The notes: generated by a model not told the origin, from the sequence alone. DNA of 64,000 nucleotides from Notamacropus eugenii (GCF_028372415.1 NC_092872.1:86361613-86425612); one strand, 5' to 3'. Positions 23,551 to 35,573 are shown, counted from the stretch's first letter. Made by a program: numbers and translations.

Positions 23551-23780
23551 TCTCTAGTTCATTCTTCACAAAGCTGCCAAACTGAGATTCCTAAGACATC
23601 AATATGGCCATATCACTTGTACTACTCAAAATTGTTCAATGCCATCTCTATTGCCTTTAGAGTAAAACATAAAACCTTCAGTCTGATACTTGATGTCCTC
23701 CATTTTCTGGCTCCTATGCAACTTTTCAGTCTTATTTCAGATAATATTATCAGGGCTTTAGAGTTCATCTACTTCAATAC
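23551..23780 (+). repeat. L2-type LINE fragment
   Basis: 'attgttcaatgccatctctattgcctttagagtaaaacataaaaccttcagtctgatacttgatgtcctccattttctggctcc' is a typical L2 segment. Confidence 0.55.
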
Positions 23781-23914
23781 ACTCATTTTACAGATTAGAA
23801 AAAAGAAGCTTTGAGAGCACCTCAGAATTAAGTGAAGTGATTTAACAAAAGTCATTCATCGTTTTTGTGACAAGGTTCAGAAACCAAATGTCTTACTTTT
23901 AGTCTGGTGTTCAA

Positions 23915-23972
23915 GATGAGGATGAGGATGATGAGGAGGATGATGAGGATGATGAGGATGATGAGGATGATG
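23915..23972. repeat. (GATGAG/GAT)n microsatellite
   Basis: Imperfect GAT-based repeat that leads directly into an antisense MIR. Confidence 0.9.
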
Positions 23973-24190
23973 CTTGGCATTTGTGTAGCACCTTGAGGTT
24001 TACAGTGTTTTATTAACACTATATCTTTTGAGCCTCACAACAATCTTATGATCTTAAGTTGAAAAGTGAGACTGAGAGAATTTATGTTACCCATGATCAT
24101 ATAATTAGTATAAAAGACAGGATTAGAGCCCAAGTTTTTTCTCTCCTGACTCCAATTCCAGTACTCTCACTATATATTCCATGGTAGCAG
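23973..24190 (-). mobile_element. MIR-type SINE
   Basis: Antisense order: 'cttggcatttgtgtagcaccttgaggtttacagtg', 'gagcctcacaacaatctta', 'gaaaagtgagactgagagaatttatgttacccatgatca' and 'aggattagagcccaagt'. Confidence 0.7.
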
Positions 24191-26440
24191 TACCTTTTAC
24201 AGAGATAATTTATGTACCTAGAAATAGGCTCATAGGCTTTTCAATCTAGAAAAGAAGCAGAAATCAGGTAGTGCTTCCCCCTTCATGTTTAACTTTGAAG
24301 GTGAGGTGAGCAGCCATAGCTGGTGGTGTACATTTGGATGTTAGTGGGATGGAGGAGGTAGCTAAGAGAAGGTGCTAAAGTCTTGGAGTTAGAGAACCAC
24401 CTAGAAGGTCTTGCTATTATTTTCAGGAGTGAACTAAGAAACTGATGCAGCATGTGGATGGTTTGGCATTAGTGCTAAAGCTAATTGACCTTTATGTAAG
24501 TCTCAGCGTGCATGTTTGATGGAGGAGGACTCATCATTCTTTCTAAGTAGTCTCAGGCATGCTAAAGAATTCAGCCTCCATATTGCACAAGTTAAATCCA
24601 AATCAAATTAGTCTATTGTATCTTAGTACTTGGGAAATATGTATGTATATATGTATATATGTATAATAAAGGAAATTCTTCATTAGAGTTCAACAAAAGA
24701 AAAGGTTTTCCAGGAAGTTGCCTTGCTGAATCATTTTTACTGCGTCCATGTGCACTATTTCAAAACGCCATAGTATCCCAGCCCAGTCTCATCTGATAAA
24801 AGTGTCAATATACTTCTCTAAGTAAGTGAGGGAGTTTGATCTTTTAAAGAACAATACCACAAAATAACTGTGCCCCTGAAACATATATGCGATTGTCCTG
24901 TTTTATTTCCTCTTTTAATACTGAATTAGATTTTGTTATAGAGCAATAAAATATTTTTTCCTAACTGTCAGACATTGCTGTAGCATTGTAATCATATTAG
25001 CCACTTTAATTCATTACTAATGACAGCTGCTCCAGTTAGAATGGGCAGGGAAGACAAAGCTGTGCCATGAGAACAGCACTGGACTGAGCTTCAAGAAAAC
25101 CAGGGTTAGAGTCTCCTCCTATCATTCACCATCAGGGCAAAATTTTAATGTATATTTTTTCTCTATGACTATGTCATAAGATCTAGATGAAGGAGCCCAG
25201 AATATTGCTGAAGATTTTCTCCCCAAAGAGGATTCAAAGATGATAAGGATGGGAAGTCAAAAGTGGATTGCGATTTGTATCATCTGGGGAGGCGGGGAAA
25301 CACTCCCATTGATGAGATCATAGTTTCATTGATGTACCGATGTATGTCACCAACTAAAGAGTAAATTATTCAGCTAGTTTCTTTTACAGGGAACTTCAAC
25401 TCTAATACACAAATGAATAGGTGACCTCCCCCTATGGGCATTTCTCTCCAATGACATATAGATCATAATCGATCCTGGCTTACCCATCTTATGAGATTCC
25501 CATTCATACACTCTCATAAGATTACCATAGAAGGTCTGTTTCCATGTTCTGAGCCTCTTTCTTAAGCTCTACTGCCATTGTAGCAATGTCAAAAGCACAC
25601 ACAAATTATTCATCAGTTATCCCTCACTGTTACCATGTGATCGGGTTCTCTTCTTTTCAAATCATATACATCTTGGATAATATTCTCTATATAACTACTC
25701 CTTCATGATTCCTTGCTTATAATGTGTTGCAGTCTGTTCAAGCCCACCACACATCTTTTCATTTTCCTTTGGGTGATGCTATACTTCAGTTCTTTAGGAA
25801 CTTCAGTATTCCATAATTCTAAGTCATACAAAATCACCGGAAAAATATTGGTACAAATTTTCAAAGATGCGTCTTGGCTTCAGGGCAAAGCCTGGGATTA
25901 TTAAAATTCTCTTGCTGACTAGCAGCTACCAAGTCCATACTCATCTTAAGTCTCTGGGACCAGCAGGGCAGTATGTCCATTGGCAACATTCAACTGAGAA
26001 TAAAGGGCCAACAAAATAACATACCCTACAAAGATGCTATGACATCAGTAGAAGAATGTGCCCCAAATTCAACAAGACCAGCAGAGCAGTAGAGACTACC
26101 ACTATAGCCATCACCACAGATCATCATAAGCAGAACCTATAAAAGCAAGTTATCTACCAGAGACTTTCTTCTAGCTGAAATGCCACTCCCATTGGTAATC
26201 CCAGTGAGAAGAGTGTGATGACAGAACCAGAAAACATCAATGATCTTGCAGTGTGGCAGGTATAAATTTGTCTCTCACAAATATTCCCTACACATAGGTC
26301 CCTCCTGTGTGATCCCTACATATGATCACTCTTCTACCATTTATATGTATGACCAAGAGTGCTCTTGGTTTGAGTGGGAAAGTAGAGAGGAGAATGTTCT
26401 ATTGCAAGTCTTACCATGGTATTTTATTAAATGTGTTTCT
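24191..26440. other. About 2.2 kb without gene or clear repeat
   Basis: One of the longer apparently unique stretches. At 24999-25031 there is a dense cluster of homeodomain-type ATTA/TAAT cores ending in TGACAGCTG; see findings. A short TATG tract lies at 24641-24664. No open frame of interest. Confidence 0.4.
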
Positions 26441-26459
26441 TTTAAAAAATTTATTTTGG

Positions 26460-26997
26460 CCTTTCCCCCAAGATGGCGCCAAAGGCGAAGAAGGAAGCTA
26501 TTGTTCCCCCAAGACAGAAGCCAAGTCCAAGGCCTTGAAGGCTAAGAAGGTGGTGTTGAAGGGTGTCCATAGCCACAAAAAGAAGAAGATCCTAACATCC
26601 CCTACCTTCCAGGCAACCCAAGACACTAAGACTAAGAAGGCAGCCCAAATACCCTCAGAAAAGTACCCCTCGGAGAAACAAGCTTGATCACTATGCCATC
26701 ATTAGGTTTCCCTTGACCACTGAGTCTGCTGTGAAGAAGACTGAGGACAACGCCACCCTATTCTTCATTGTAGACTTCAAGGCCAACAAGCATCAGATCA
26801 AGCAGGCAGTAAAGAGGCTGTATGACATCGACGTGGCCAAGGTCAACATACTGATCCCGGCTGATGGAGAGAAGAAAGCCTATGCCTGGTTTGCTCCAGA
26901 CTATGATGCTTTGGATGTTGCCAACAAAACTGGAACCCTCTAAACTGTGTCCAGCTGTCCCACTGTAGCTATAATAAAGAGTTTTCCCCCAAAAAAA
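26460..26997 (+). pseudogene. RPL23A: Processed pseudogene of ribosomal protein L23a
   Basis: Intronless retrocopy of the mRNA for large-subunit ribosomal protein uL23. It begins with a pyrimidine tract ('ctttccccc', the 5'TOP start), then ATG at 26473. The original frame opens MAPKAKKEA. A shift near 26510 moves it to another frame (reading on to KALKAKKVVLKGVHSHKKKK), and a one-base insertion near 26612 returns it to the first frame, which ends at TAA 26941-26943. That last part reads [20 protein letters not shown] and closes [22 protein letters not shown] is at 26973-26978 and an A7 remnant at 26991. Flanking direct repeats 'aaaaaatttattttgg' (26444-26459) and 'aaaaaaattattttg' (26991-27005) mark an L1-mediated insertion. 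With two frameshifts it cannot make L23a. Length matches a full 156-residue mRNA, so it was not 5'-truncated. Confidence 0.96.
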
Positions 26998-27005
26998 TTA
27001 TTTTG

Positions 27006-27440
27006 CCACTGCTCAAAACAATTCATCCTGTTCTCATTTTCATTTCCAGACTCCATCCATCTTGCACTTATAGTGCCTGTCCTGGGTATATACACTGACT
27101 CTATAAATTGTCTACCCAACTTCATAGCAAAGCCTCGATAATACACATTCTTCACTCAATTAGTTTCTTCCTGTGTGAACAGGCCAAACTCTTCCAGATG
27201 GTTACAGACCCAGATTGGGAAGGCTTGACACAATCAGCACAGTGCCATGCACAAACAGGAGCGGATGAAGAACCACATCATCTATGAAGAGTTCCTCTTC
27301 AATGTGGTCTACAGTGGATCTCCTTTGTGACACTGCAAACCCCTTTGGCAAGCATACATCACCCTGCATAATGTCTCACTCGATATTTATGAGTAAAAGG
27401 TACCAGACAAGCCTATCTTTGGTTTTATATTTTCCAAAGA
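27006..27440. other. Unclassified
   Basis: No gene recognised. A stretch at 27240-27330 translates to a short peptide-like run on the plus strand but has stops and matches nothing known to me. Confidence 0.3.
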
Positions 27441-27444
27441 TTCA

Positions 27445-28020
27445 TCACTTCTAACATGCATATTTTTTATTTTTAATTTATGGAATAAAACAAGCATTTC
27501 TATTACATAGTACAGTAAAAAAAAAAAAGATAATTGCACAGGAAACTGCAAATCTACTATGCACAATGTGCTAAATACACAAAAAAATTATCATTTAAAT
27601 TTTTTTTCTTCCCTTTCCCCCCATCTTAGAGATGGCTACCAGTAGACACAAATAGTTACGTATGTGTATGTGTGTACACACACATACACGCACATGTAAA
27701 ATCATCGTATATACACTTTTATTCATCAGTTCTTTCTCAGGATACAGATAGTGTCTTTCTTCATATGTTCTTTATAGTTAATTTGGGCATTTATAATAGT
27801 GAAAATATTCACTCAAAGTTGTTCTTTAAACAATTTTGCTGTTACTGTACACAGTGTTCTCTTGGTTCTTCTCATTGTGTCCTTGAGTATTTCTTACAAG
27901 GCTTTCCATGTTTTTTCTAAAATCATTGAGCTCAATATGTCTTATAGTACATTAATATTCCATCACAATCATAGACTGCAACTGATTTAGCCATTCTCCA
28001 TTTGCATATTTAACATTTTG
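27445..28020 (-). mobile_element. L1 LINE 3' end, antisense
   Basis: Second copy of the 3'-UTR type seen at 10915-11490: 'tttatggaataaaacaagcatttctattacatagtacag', an internal TG/CA microsatellite at about 27658-27690, then 'atgttctttatagttaatttgggcatttata', 'aacaattttgctgttactgtacacagtg' and 'tacattaatattccatcacaatcatag'. Confidence 0.75.
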
Positions 28021-28374
28021 GATCGTACAATTTTTAGATAGTATTGGAATAGTTATTGATATGCTAAGTGTGAGATCCTTGTTTAATGACAAGTAAGTGG
28101 ATCTACTACTAAAGATATGACTTTTCTCAATCTTGGTATTGTCACTATAAACGAAACCAGAAGATAAAAAGAAAATTGCAGCCAAATCAAAGAATGACTC
28201 ACTAATTCTCCATATAGTATGCCCAGAAGAAAATCTAAAAAGTAAATGAACTGGGCATAATGGGTATAAAGACATGCAATCAGAAGGTGTTTGGTATAAA
28301 ATTGTTATTCTTTGAATATTCATTGCCCTTAAATACTGATATAGTTAGATTCCCATCATATTTAAAATAATTGA
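28021..28374. other. Unclassified
   Basis: No gene seen. It may continue the antisense L1 in degraded form. Confidence 0.3.
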
Positions 28375-28620
28375 ATTTTAGATCTGAAAGGAAGAAAGAA
28401 TATTGAATTTAGAGACAGAAAAAATAAAAGTCTGGGTTTAAATCTCACTTTTAACACTGTCTGTGTGATGGTGGTGAAATTACTTAACTGTTCTAGGTCA
28501 ATTTCCTTACCCAGGAGAAAAGGATAGTAAAATCTCTGCAACCTTCTAGAAGTACAGGGCTACTGTGATCTTCAAATGAAAGAGTGTACATGAAGAGCTT
28601 TATAAATTTCAGCTGTTATC
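28375..28620 (+). mobile_element. MIR-type SINE
   Basis: Sense: 'attgaatttagagacagaaaaaataaaagtctgggtttaaatctcacttttaacactgtctgtgtgatggtggtgaaattacttaac'. The tail includes 'agagctttataaatttcagctgttatcattat'. Confidence 0.75.
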
Positions 28621-28631
28621 ATTATTCTGTG

Positions 28632-28840
28632 TTGTTGTGTTGTCCTTCATTTTCAAAGACCATGACGTCAGAGAAATGATGACATGACTTGCACTTGACT
28701 TTGTTTTGAGTGAGGGAGGGCTGTGCAAGATCACAGCCTCACTTTCTCCTCCTGAGCCATCTGGATCCAGTGACTGGATATTCATCAGGATGACCCGGAG
28801 ATGGCCCAGGATGCAGTGGGGGACCTTGGATTTTTCATGT
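28632..28840 (-). mobile_element. SINE, second tRNA-headed family (tail half)
   Basis: Well-preserved antisense copy: 'gttgtccttcattttcaaagaccatgacgtcagagaaatgatgacatgacttgcacttgactttgttttgagtgagggagggctgtgcaag', 'tggatattcatcaggatgacccggagatggcc' and 'aggatgcagtgggggacc'. Its tail resembles the LINE tail at 56228; see findings. Confidence 0.85.
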
Positions 28841-29570
28841 ATTCTCTGATAGGGAGGTAATGCCCATCAAGTGAATAGCCTTCTTTAAGAAGAGGAAAAG
28901 AGAAACTGTTACTATTGATAATCACTCTAAGCCAGCCATTAAGTGGAACTTGGGCACTGAATCTTCTCATATGAGACCTAAGTGAACGGAAAACCAGAGA
29001 GATGAAGTTAGTGTTAAAGCTCATTCAGCTTTTACATGCCACAACCTGGACTACAACCCAGGTCTCCTACCTCACAATTCCACTCAATTCTATACTACAA
29101 GACTGGAGTTTGGTTATCTATTCCTGATTATTCTACCCAGAGTAGCTTTTATTAGCAGTAAGAGGTAAAAAAATGGCCAGCAATTTTTTGATGCTCTAGG
29201 ATTATCAAGAGTGGAAAAGATGTGCATTTGCTCCATGAAATTCATCAGTGCCACCTGTTTCCAGGAGGAAGCTCAGCTCTGCTGCATCTTGTCATTAGGC
29301 ATGCTACTTCACTGAATACTATTCCACGACTAGGCCTTTTCTTCAAGGGAATATCTGTTCATGCCCTTGGACATGATCAAGTTCTGGGCTATTAAGAAAG
29401 AAAAAGGAAACCCTTCTTTATAGCTGTGCAAGCAGATAGAAATTTCACACTGTACATTATCTCTGCACATAAGAATATGGCTGCCATCAACACCTTAGGA
29501 AATTAAATTTCTTATGGAATTGGCAAGAGCACCACCTCTTCCTCAACCTGGTGAATGAAAAGGCTACAAA
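28841..29570. other. No gene or repeat recognised
   Basis: Nothing identifiable. Confidence 0.35.
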
Positions 29571-29574
29571 TGAA

Positions 29575-29760
29575 GATCATTGGTCTAAAAGTTAGCTGGT
29601 TCAACCCTTTCATTTTACAAATGAAGAAACTGAGACTCACATAGGATAAATGACTTGCTGAAGAACACACAAGTACTATGTATGAGGGAATGTGATTTAA
29701 ACTGAGATGCTCTGACTCCAGGGTTTATATTCTGTCCCCTGTACATATTGCCTTCAGATG
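29575..29760 (-). mobile_element. MIR-type SINE
   Basis: Antisense: 'aagttagctggttcaaccctttcattttacaaatgaagaaactgagactcacataggataaatgacttgctgaagaacacacaag', then 'atgctctgactccagggtttat'. Confidence 0.75.
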
Positions 29761-29946
29761 GAAAGGAACCATACTTCTCAGTTTGTCACATCAGATTTAG
29801 GAAAGAAGCACACATCCATTATTTTTCTGTCTTCAAAAACATCAGGTCTTAAAAGCTGCTAAAATGAGGTTAAAAGCCTTTCAGTGTAAAGTGGCATAAA
29901 TAAAATCATTCGTGTGGCTTGTTTGGGCAAAATGGAAACATGGGTG

Positions 29947-29956
29947 CATTCATTCA

Positions 29957-30027
<71 letters not shown>

Positions 30028-30032
30028 ACACA
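29947..30032. repeat. Compound (CATT)n (CT)n (CA)n microsatellite
   Basis: CATT units at 29947-29961, CT at 29962-29992, CA at 29993-30020 and again at 30023-30032. Same architecture as 18371-18473. Confidence 0.95.
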
Positions 30033-30539
30033 ATACATACACACACAAACAACAATTCAACAACTTTAGACAATTAGCAGCAGCTGCTTTCTATAAAAGA
30101 AAAATCTTCCCCAGTGAAAGCAGCCGAACCCTGTTGCCATCTGTGATGGGCTGTCAATCGAGGATTTAGTATTCTTCCAACTCTGGCCCAGGCTATCAAC
30201 CTGCTTCAATTGATTTCTTCATTATTTTCCCAGAATGTGCATAAGATAAAGGTTAGCTAAATCCCGAGGATATCGTCTACCTTTTCCAAGTCATACTATT
30301 AAGGTACAGTACCTAATCAGAATTAAGCCCTACTGTAAGTAATGGCTCCACTGCAGCCCTCTTTGAAAGATGCTATTTATAACTATCCAGTGCCAATATG
30401 GAGGAGAATGACATAAATACACTAATTCTTTCTCAGGGATGAGCATATTTCCAAAACTGGGAGTTCTCAAGAAACCTGATCCTACCAGTACCAAAATCTA
30501 CCATTGTATGTAGTTTCTAGGGACACCATATCTACAGAG
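30033..30539. other. No gene or repeat recognised
   Basis: Nothing identifiable. Confidence 0.35.
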
Positions 30540-30900
30540 TTAATCACTGATTGTCAGAGCAGGAAGGAACTAAAAAGATCTTTGCAGTTCTGTGGGTAAA
30601 TTGCCAGGTTTTGGTGTCAAAGGACTTGGGTTGAAATCCCAACTTTGCTGTTTACCACTTGTTTGACTTCATAGGCAAACCCTTTAGCCTCTCCTTCCAA
30701 ATCTGATTTTCTAATCTTACGAGGGGGTTGAATTGAATGATCCCCAAAGCCTATGATCTCATTCATTTTATCTAAGATACTTAAGGAGGTAAAACAACTT
30801 ACCCAAAATCACATGGCTGAGAAGAGAAAGAACTAGAATTAGAAGCCAACATTTTGAACTTTCCAGTCATGTGTTCTTTCCACGAGACTCCAAAGCCTCC
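30540..30900 (-). mobile_element. MIR-type SINE split by a second MIR
   Basis: Outer antisense copy: 'taatcactgattgtcagagcaggaaggaactaaaaagatctttgcag', resuming at about 30771 with 'ttaaggaggtaaaacaacttacccaaaatcacatggctgag' and ending 'gttctttccacgagactcc'. The sense MIR at 30592-30770 interrupts it. Confidence 0.75.
30592..30770 (+). mobile_element. MIR-type SINE nested in another
   Basis: Sense: 'ggttttggtgtcaaaggacttgggttgaaatcccaactttgctgtttaccacttgtttgactt', 'gagggggttgaattgaatgatccccaaagcctatgatctc'. This repeats the arrangement at 15960-16345. Confidence 0.75.
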
Positions 30901-31504
30901 ATAACAGTCCTCCAGACGAACACAGCCTTAGCGTCAAGATAAAAGGTAATGTTATTCGAGGGCTTCATTTTTCTTGGCTTAGTTTAATGTATAAGCAGCC
31001 CTGTTTCCATCTAAAACAAATTCTTCCTCCTTCCTTCTCAACCATAGTATTTAATCAGAACAGGAAAGCCCTGAGACACTACTGTGGAAAAGCAGGCAGA
31101 AATGGCATTAGCAAAATAAAATTATTACAAATTTCATCTGAAAATATCAGTTGTGCTTAATGATCTACAATGAACGTATTAGAAATGGAAGTTTTAAATA
31201 TCTTCAAATGTGTAGATACATTATTAAGTTATGACATCTTTTGAGTATGAGAGCAAGGGAGAGTTATTAGCTGGGTCTTAAAGAACTGAAACCATTATGA
31301 GCACCAGCTGGTAACTGGAATTCTTAGAGGAAACTCCTGGTGGTGATAGGACATGTAAAGGCTTCCAGAAATAACCTACCATGTGGAAGGGATTTGTAGT
31401 GAGTAAGGAGTGGTTGGTAGGTATAGCAAGCTAGCTCCATGCCCAGGTGAAACTTTTCTGGGGCAAAAAGTTGTTTCCATAATTAGAACTTCAAGAGCCC
31501 AACA
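30901..31504. other. No gene or repeat recognised
   Basis: Nothing identifiable. AT-rich and possibly unique. Confidence 0.35.
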
Positions 31505-31685
31505 TGGTGGAAAGAACACTTGTTCTGGAGCCAGAGGACCTTGATTCAAATCTCAGTCATTTACTGTCTGAATAACCTTGAGCAAGTCATTTAACTTACT
31601 GACCTTATTTCCTCATCTGCAAAAGGAGAAGTTGAACTCAGTAGTCTCTGAGTTCCCTTTCAGTCCTAGATCCTTGGTCCTATGA
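31505..31685 (+). mobile_element. MIR-type SINE, near full length
   Basis: Sense: 'atggtggaaagaacacttgttctggagccagaggaccttgattcaaatctcagtcatttactgtctgaataaccttgagcaagtcatttaac', through to 'gagttccctttcagtcctagatccttggtcctatga'. Confidence 0.85.
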
Positions 31686-31909
31686 CTAGTGGGCAGATTG
31701 AAAAAAAATGTGGAAAGACCCTAATTAATGTAATGGCAAGCAGAAATGCAAAATTATGGAAGAAACCTTTAGCAGGGATGCTTGTTGATTGGATTTCAAT
31801 ATACTTTACTTACACCTCAAGAATCTGCAACTCTATTATTGTGTGTGCTCCCTCCACCAGTGGGGATTACATCACTTCACAACTTAGTAGGTGGTATTTG
31901 AGAGTTTCT

Positions 31910-31913
<4 letters not shown>

Positions 31914-31974
<61 letters not shown>
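31914..31974. repeat. (CA)n microsatellite
   Basis: About 30 uninterrupted CA units. Confidence 0.98.
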
Positions 31975-31976
<2 letters not shown>

Positions 31977-32559
31977 CTTTTTCTTGTGGCCAATATGGTG
32001 ATGAGCTTCAGTGAACTTGGCTTGATAGTCTTTAGATGATACAGAAGTAATTCACGAGCCAAGTCTCAAATACTTCCCAACTTAAAGGCAATCGCTCAGT
32101 TGTGTTTAGGCCAAAGGGGCAGAAGTAGCAGCAATGGATGGAGGTTACAAAGAGGCAAATTGGAGCTTGTGGAAAGGAAAAATATCCGGATAATTAGACT
32201 TATGCCCAAATGGAGTACAACTGCCTTCCAGAGGGAATATGTTCCCCATTTCTTGAGGTTTGCAAGCAGAGACTTGCTGACTCCTTGCAATTGAGTGTAC
32301 AGTAGGGATTATTGTTGTAGAGATATGGAATGGACCAAGAGAACATTGACAGTGCAATGAGGAAACAGAATAGACTGTCCATGGAGAAATCCTCACTGTA
32401 GGATGAGTAATATTAGCCTCGTTACATTTCTATAACACTTTTAACTTTACAAAAACACTTGTCTCCATGGATCTTCACCATGGTATTGGGTAACAGGTAT
32501 GTTCCCTGTCATTTTCAGGTGTTAACGTTCACCTGGTCCAATATGTATCAGAATAAGAC
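31975..32559. other. No gene recognised, weak MIR relic
   Basis: Unclassified except for a weak MIR-like piece at about 32405-32525 ('acatttctataacacttttaactttacaaaaacactt'). Confidence 0.35.
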
Positions 32560-33262
32560 TCTTCCTTACAGCATCCCTGTCTAGTAGTCATTGAAATCCC
32601 TCTTGGTGAATTCTAGATTTGGGGAGCTCACTAGCTCCTAAGGCAAACTGTCAGACTCTTGCATGAATCTTAAAATCTTCCTCAGATGGAAGTTCCCTGA
32701 AATGTCCACTCATTAATCTTTGACTGCTTTCACATAGTGGTCATCCAGGCCTTGCTCAATGACCCCAATGTATGAGAATCTACTGACCCCTAAGGCAGTC
32801 CATTCCACCTTAGGGTAGTTCTAATTTTTAGTAAGCTTTTCCTTACATCACACCTAAATATCTCTTTAAACTTCTGGTTAATGTTCTGGTTCTACCCTCT
32901 CTGGGTCAAGCAGAGCAAGTTTAATCCCACTTCACATAATGGCTTTTCAGAAATTTGAAGAGAGTGATTATGCTCACCTTATATCTTCTTCTTTCCAGGC
33001 TAAACATTACTAGTCTCTTCAAACAGTCTTCATGTACCATGACTTTCCATTCCCTATATGTCTTGGGCATATTCCTGAATTGAACGCAGTTTCTAGAAAT
33101 GTTCTGCCTAAAACAAAGTATAAGACTGTCACCTTCCTTCTGGACAGTATACTTTGAATATCCAAGTGGTCATTTATTTTTTTATAATCATGTCATGATG
33201 AGGCATTATTGAACTTGTCTGCTAAAATCCCTTGTTCTTTTTCATATGAACTCTAAAATTGA
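32560..33262 (-). mobile_element. CR1/L3-type LINE, 3' part, partly duplicated
   Basis: Second CR1/L3 relic on the minus strand: 'cagtccattccaccttagggtagttctaatttttagtaagcttttccttacatc', 'gggtcaagcagagcaagtttaatcccacttcacataatggcttttcag', 'ttctttccaggctaaac' and 'gaggcattattgaacttgtctgctaaaatcc'. The extreme 3' segment appears twice: 'catccctgtctagtagtcat...gagctcactagctcctaaggcaaactg' (about 32570-32650) and 'tagtggtcatccaggcc...ctactgacccctaaggcagtcc' (about 32737-32803). Confidence 0.75.
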
Positions 33263-34189
33263 TGATGGGTAAGGAAATTGAGGCTTGGGTAGGGAGACAG
33301 GAGAAGTGAATTAAGTGTCTTGGACAAATGTCCAAAGTTACATAGTTAATGGTTAAGAGTCATAATTAAAACTTGTAATGACTTGTTTGGCTCCCTACCC
33401 TTCTTTGCAGCTAGGCTAACAAGCCCTACCTATATAGACCTTCAGATGAAATTTGGCCTCAGGAAGAAAATAATATAAGAATATAAGTGATAAGTAAGTA
33501 ATGCTGAATTAGTAACTCAACCTTGCTACGGGCCCTATTCAGCTTTATGCTCTGGTTCTAGTAATTAGAATCTTGCTATGTTCCACTCTCCTGGCATCTT
33601 AGTTACAATAACCAGGCCTCTATCTTGTCCCTCAAATACCTGAGCCTCTCCAAAGTCCCAAAGTTCAGGGATTGGCATCTTGTTTTACAACCCTAATCAT
33701 TTCAAGGACTGAGATCTTGTTCCTGAACTTTATACCCAAGGTTCATACTTCTAATATGTCTAGCTACTTTGATGGCCTCCCTCTCTTTACCTGCTGCTGG
33801 GGCCTCCTCCATGGCTATCCTGCCTCTCTGATGACTGGTATCTGCATCTTAGACATTCCAAGGCTGGCTTCTCTCACTCCTGACCAGTACTGACCAGGAC
33901 AATACTTAGCTTCTGTTCCCTTTGTACTTCACTGTACTGCTTTATGATTATTACCAATAACTGGGAAAGAAGATAAAGCCAGGCACTGAGGCCAAGTACA
34001 AATGATACTAAATGAGGTAATAATGGGAACTTCAATGAGAACATGAAGTCATGCAAACAGCCCTCATCTATTTAAAAATAGGAGCAGGAGAAATCAGTGG
34101 GATTTGGCTTGAAATTGACAAACATTAAAAGGCACGTGGAAAGCAGAATCTTCAGCAACACAGACATTCAGAAAGCATGGGGAGATTCA
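33263..34189. other. No gene or repeat recognised
   Basis: Nothing identifiable. Confidence 0.35.
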
Positions 34190-34445
34190 GATTCTCATCC
34201 TGACAGAAAGGCAGGAAAGTCACAGGTTCGAGTCAGAAGGCCTGGGGGTTGGGTGATGATATTCGCCATTTGTATAACTTTAAATGAGCTCTTTGAACCT
34301 GAGACTTAATTTCCTCACTTGCAAAATGAGACCAATATTTACTTTGAAAACCTTAAAATGCAATCTGTGTAAGTGTGAATGATGCTTATCCTGGGTCAAG
34401 CACACAATATGTGCTTAATGAATATTTTTTATTTGAGTTGAATCT
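34190..34445 (+). mobile_element. MIR relic followed by L2 tail
   Basis: MIR-like to about 34340 ('gcaggaaagtcacaggttcgagtcagaaggcc', 'cctgagacttaatttcctcacttgcaaaatgagacc'), then an L2 3' tail 'gggtcaagcacacaatatgtgcttaatgaatatttttta'. Confidence 0.5.
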
Positions 34446-35571
34446 TATTGACCTCTGTTACTGACAACAGAGGAGCTCAGAGGTTTTATAATTTGAATAC
34501 AATGGAGCTGCCATTTGCCTTTTTTTTCCTTTCTAAAAATGAACAAGAAGGACCTCATTTCTCTGTTTTAGTAGGAAAAATGGAACAATATAAGCAATTG
34601 ACAGTTTTATGTGATAAGCCTTTTCCCCACCCTAGCCAAATGTAAAGGGCTGCTTAGATTCAAGGGGGAAACCACTCAGAAACTGATGGTACCAGGGGGA
34701 AAAAAAAATCTGTTGAGACAACAGGATATGAGCTGTAGTTTGCTCTGAGGAATAATGAGACTAAACACTGAGGTATATAATCCATTGGAAAACATCTGTG
34801 GGATGACTGAAAACAAATGTGTTGCTATTATGCAGCATGCTAAAACATGACCTTTCCACAAGGGAAGTACAGAAGGCAGGATTCTGCTTCTGGTTCCTTG
34901 TCATTTTTTATCTGAACTTATAATCATGTGTTTGTCACCTTTAAGATCTGGATCAACCCCAGGGAGTCTGACTGGAATATTTTGATCAGTCATTTGTTTT
35001 ATCTTTGGGTTCCTCCACAATGATAGTCTACTTGTTTCCCATTAAATGGACAGTTGCTCAGAAGTAGCCTACGTATCAAGTCACCTGCGTCCTAAAACAT
35101 TTACCAGGGTATCGAGTCAGGAGTGGCAACGGAATGAGAATGACCATGAAGGGCTAGCTCACAGAGATCAGCTAAGATAAATGTTAAGGTAGATGTTAAG
35201 ACTCTAAGAAGACAAAAAACCTAGGTCAGAGAGAAATATTAGGGATTGATGGGGCAAGTGGTCAAGTGTAGGTAGGTCAAGAAAAGCAGAGAGAAGCAGA
35301 CAAGTGCTGTGGATCTAGATGTATCAACAAGATTCAAAATCCAGGAGGTGAGTCATAAGCATTTCATTAGTGAGCAAAACTGAGTCCTAATCCTAACAAA
35401 GAAGCTAACTAATTGGTCCTGTTTTATATTGCCCACTGAAATGTGGCTGACCATAGACCTTTTTTATTGATCACAGTCAGAAGCATATGTGAGGAATGTC
35501 CTTAGCTGAGGCAAGAAGAAAGAGTAGATTACCCCTCCACAAACAAACAAAATGCCCAAGCACACATGCAC

Positions 35572-35573
<2 letters not shown>
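34446..35573. other. No gene or repeat recognised
   Basis: Nothing identifiable. Confidence 0.35.

Noticed and set aside
27200..27420. Possible second processed pseudogene after RPL23A
   Set aside because: Short peptide-like run with stops; no parent gene recognised, no poly(A) or target duplication.
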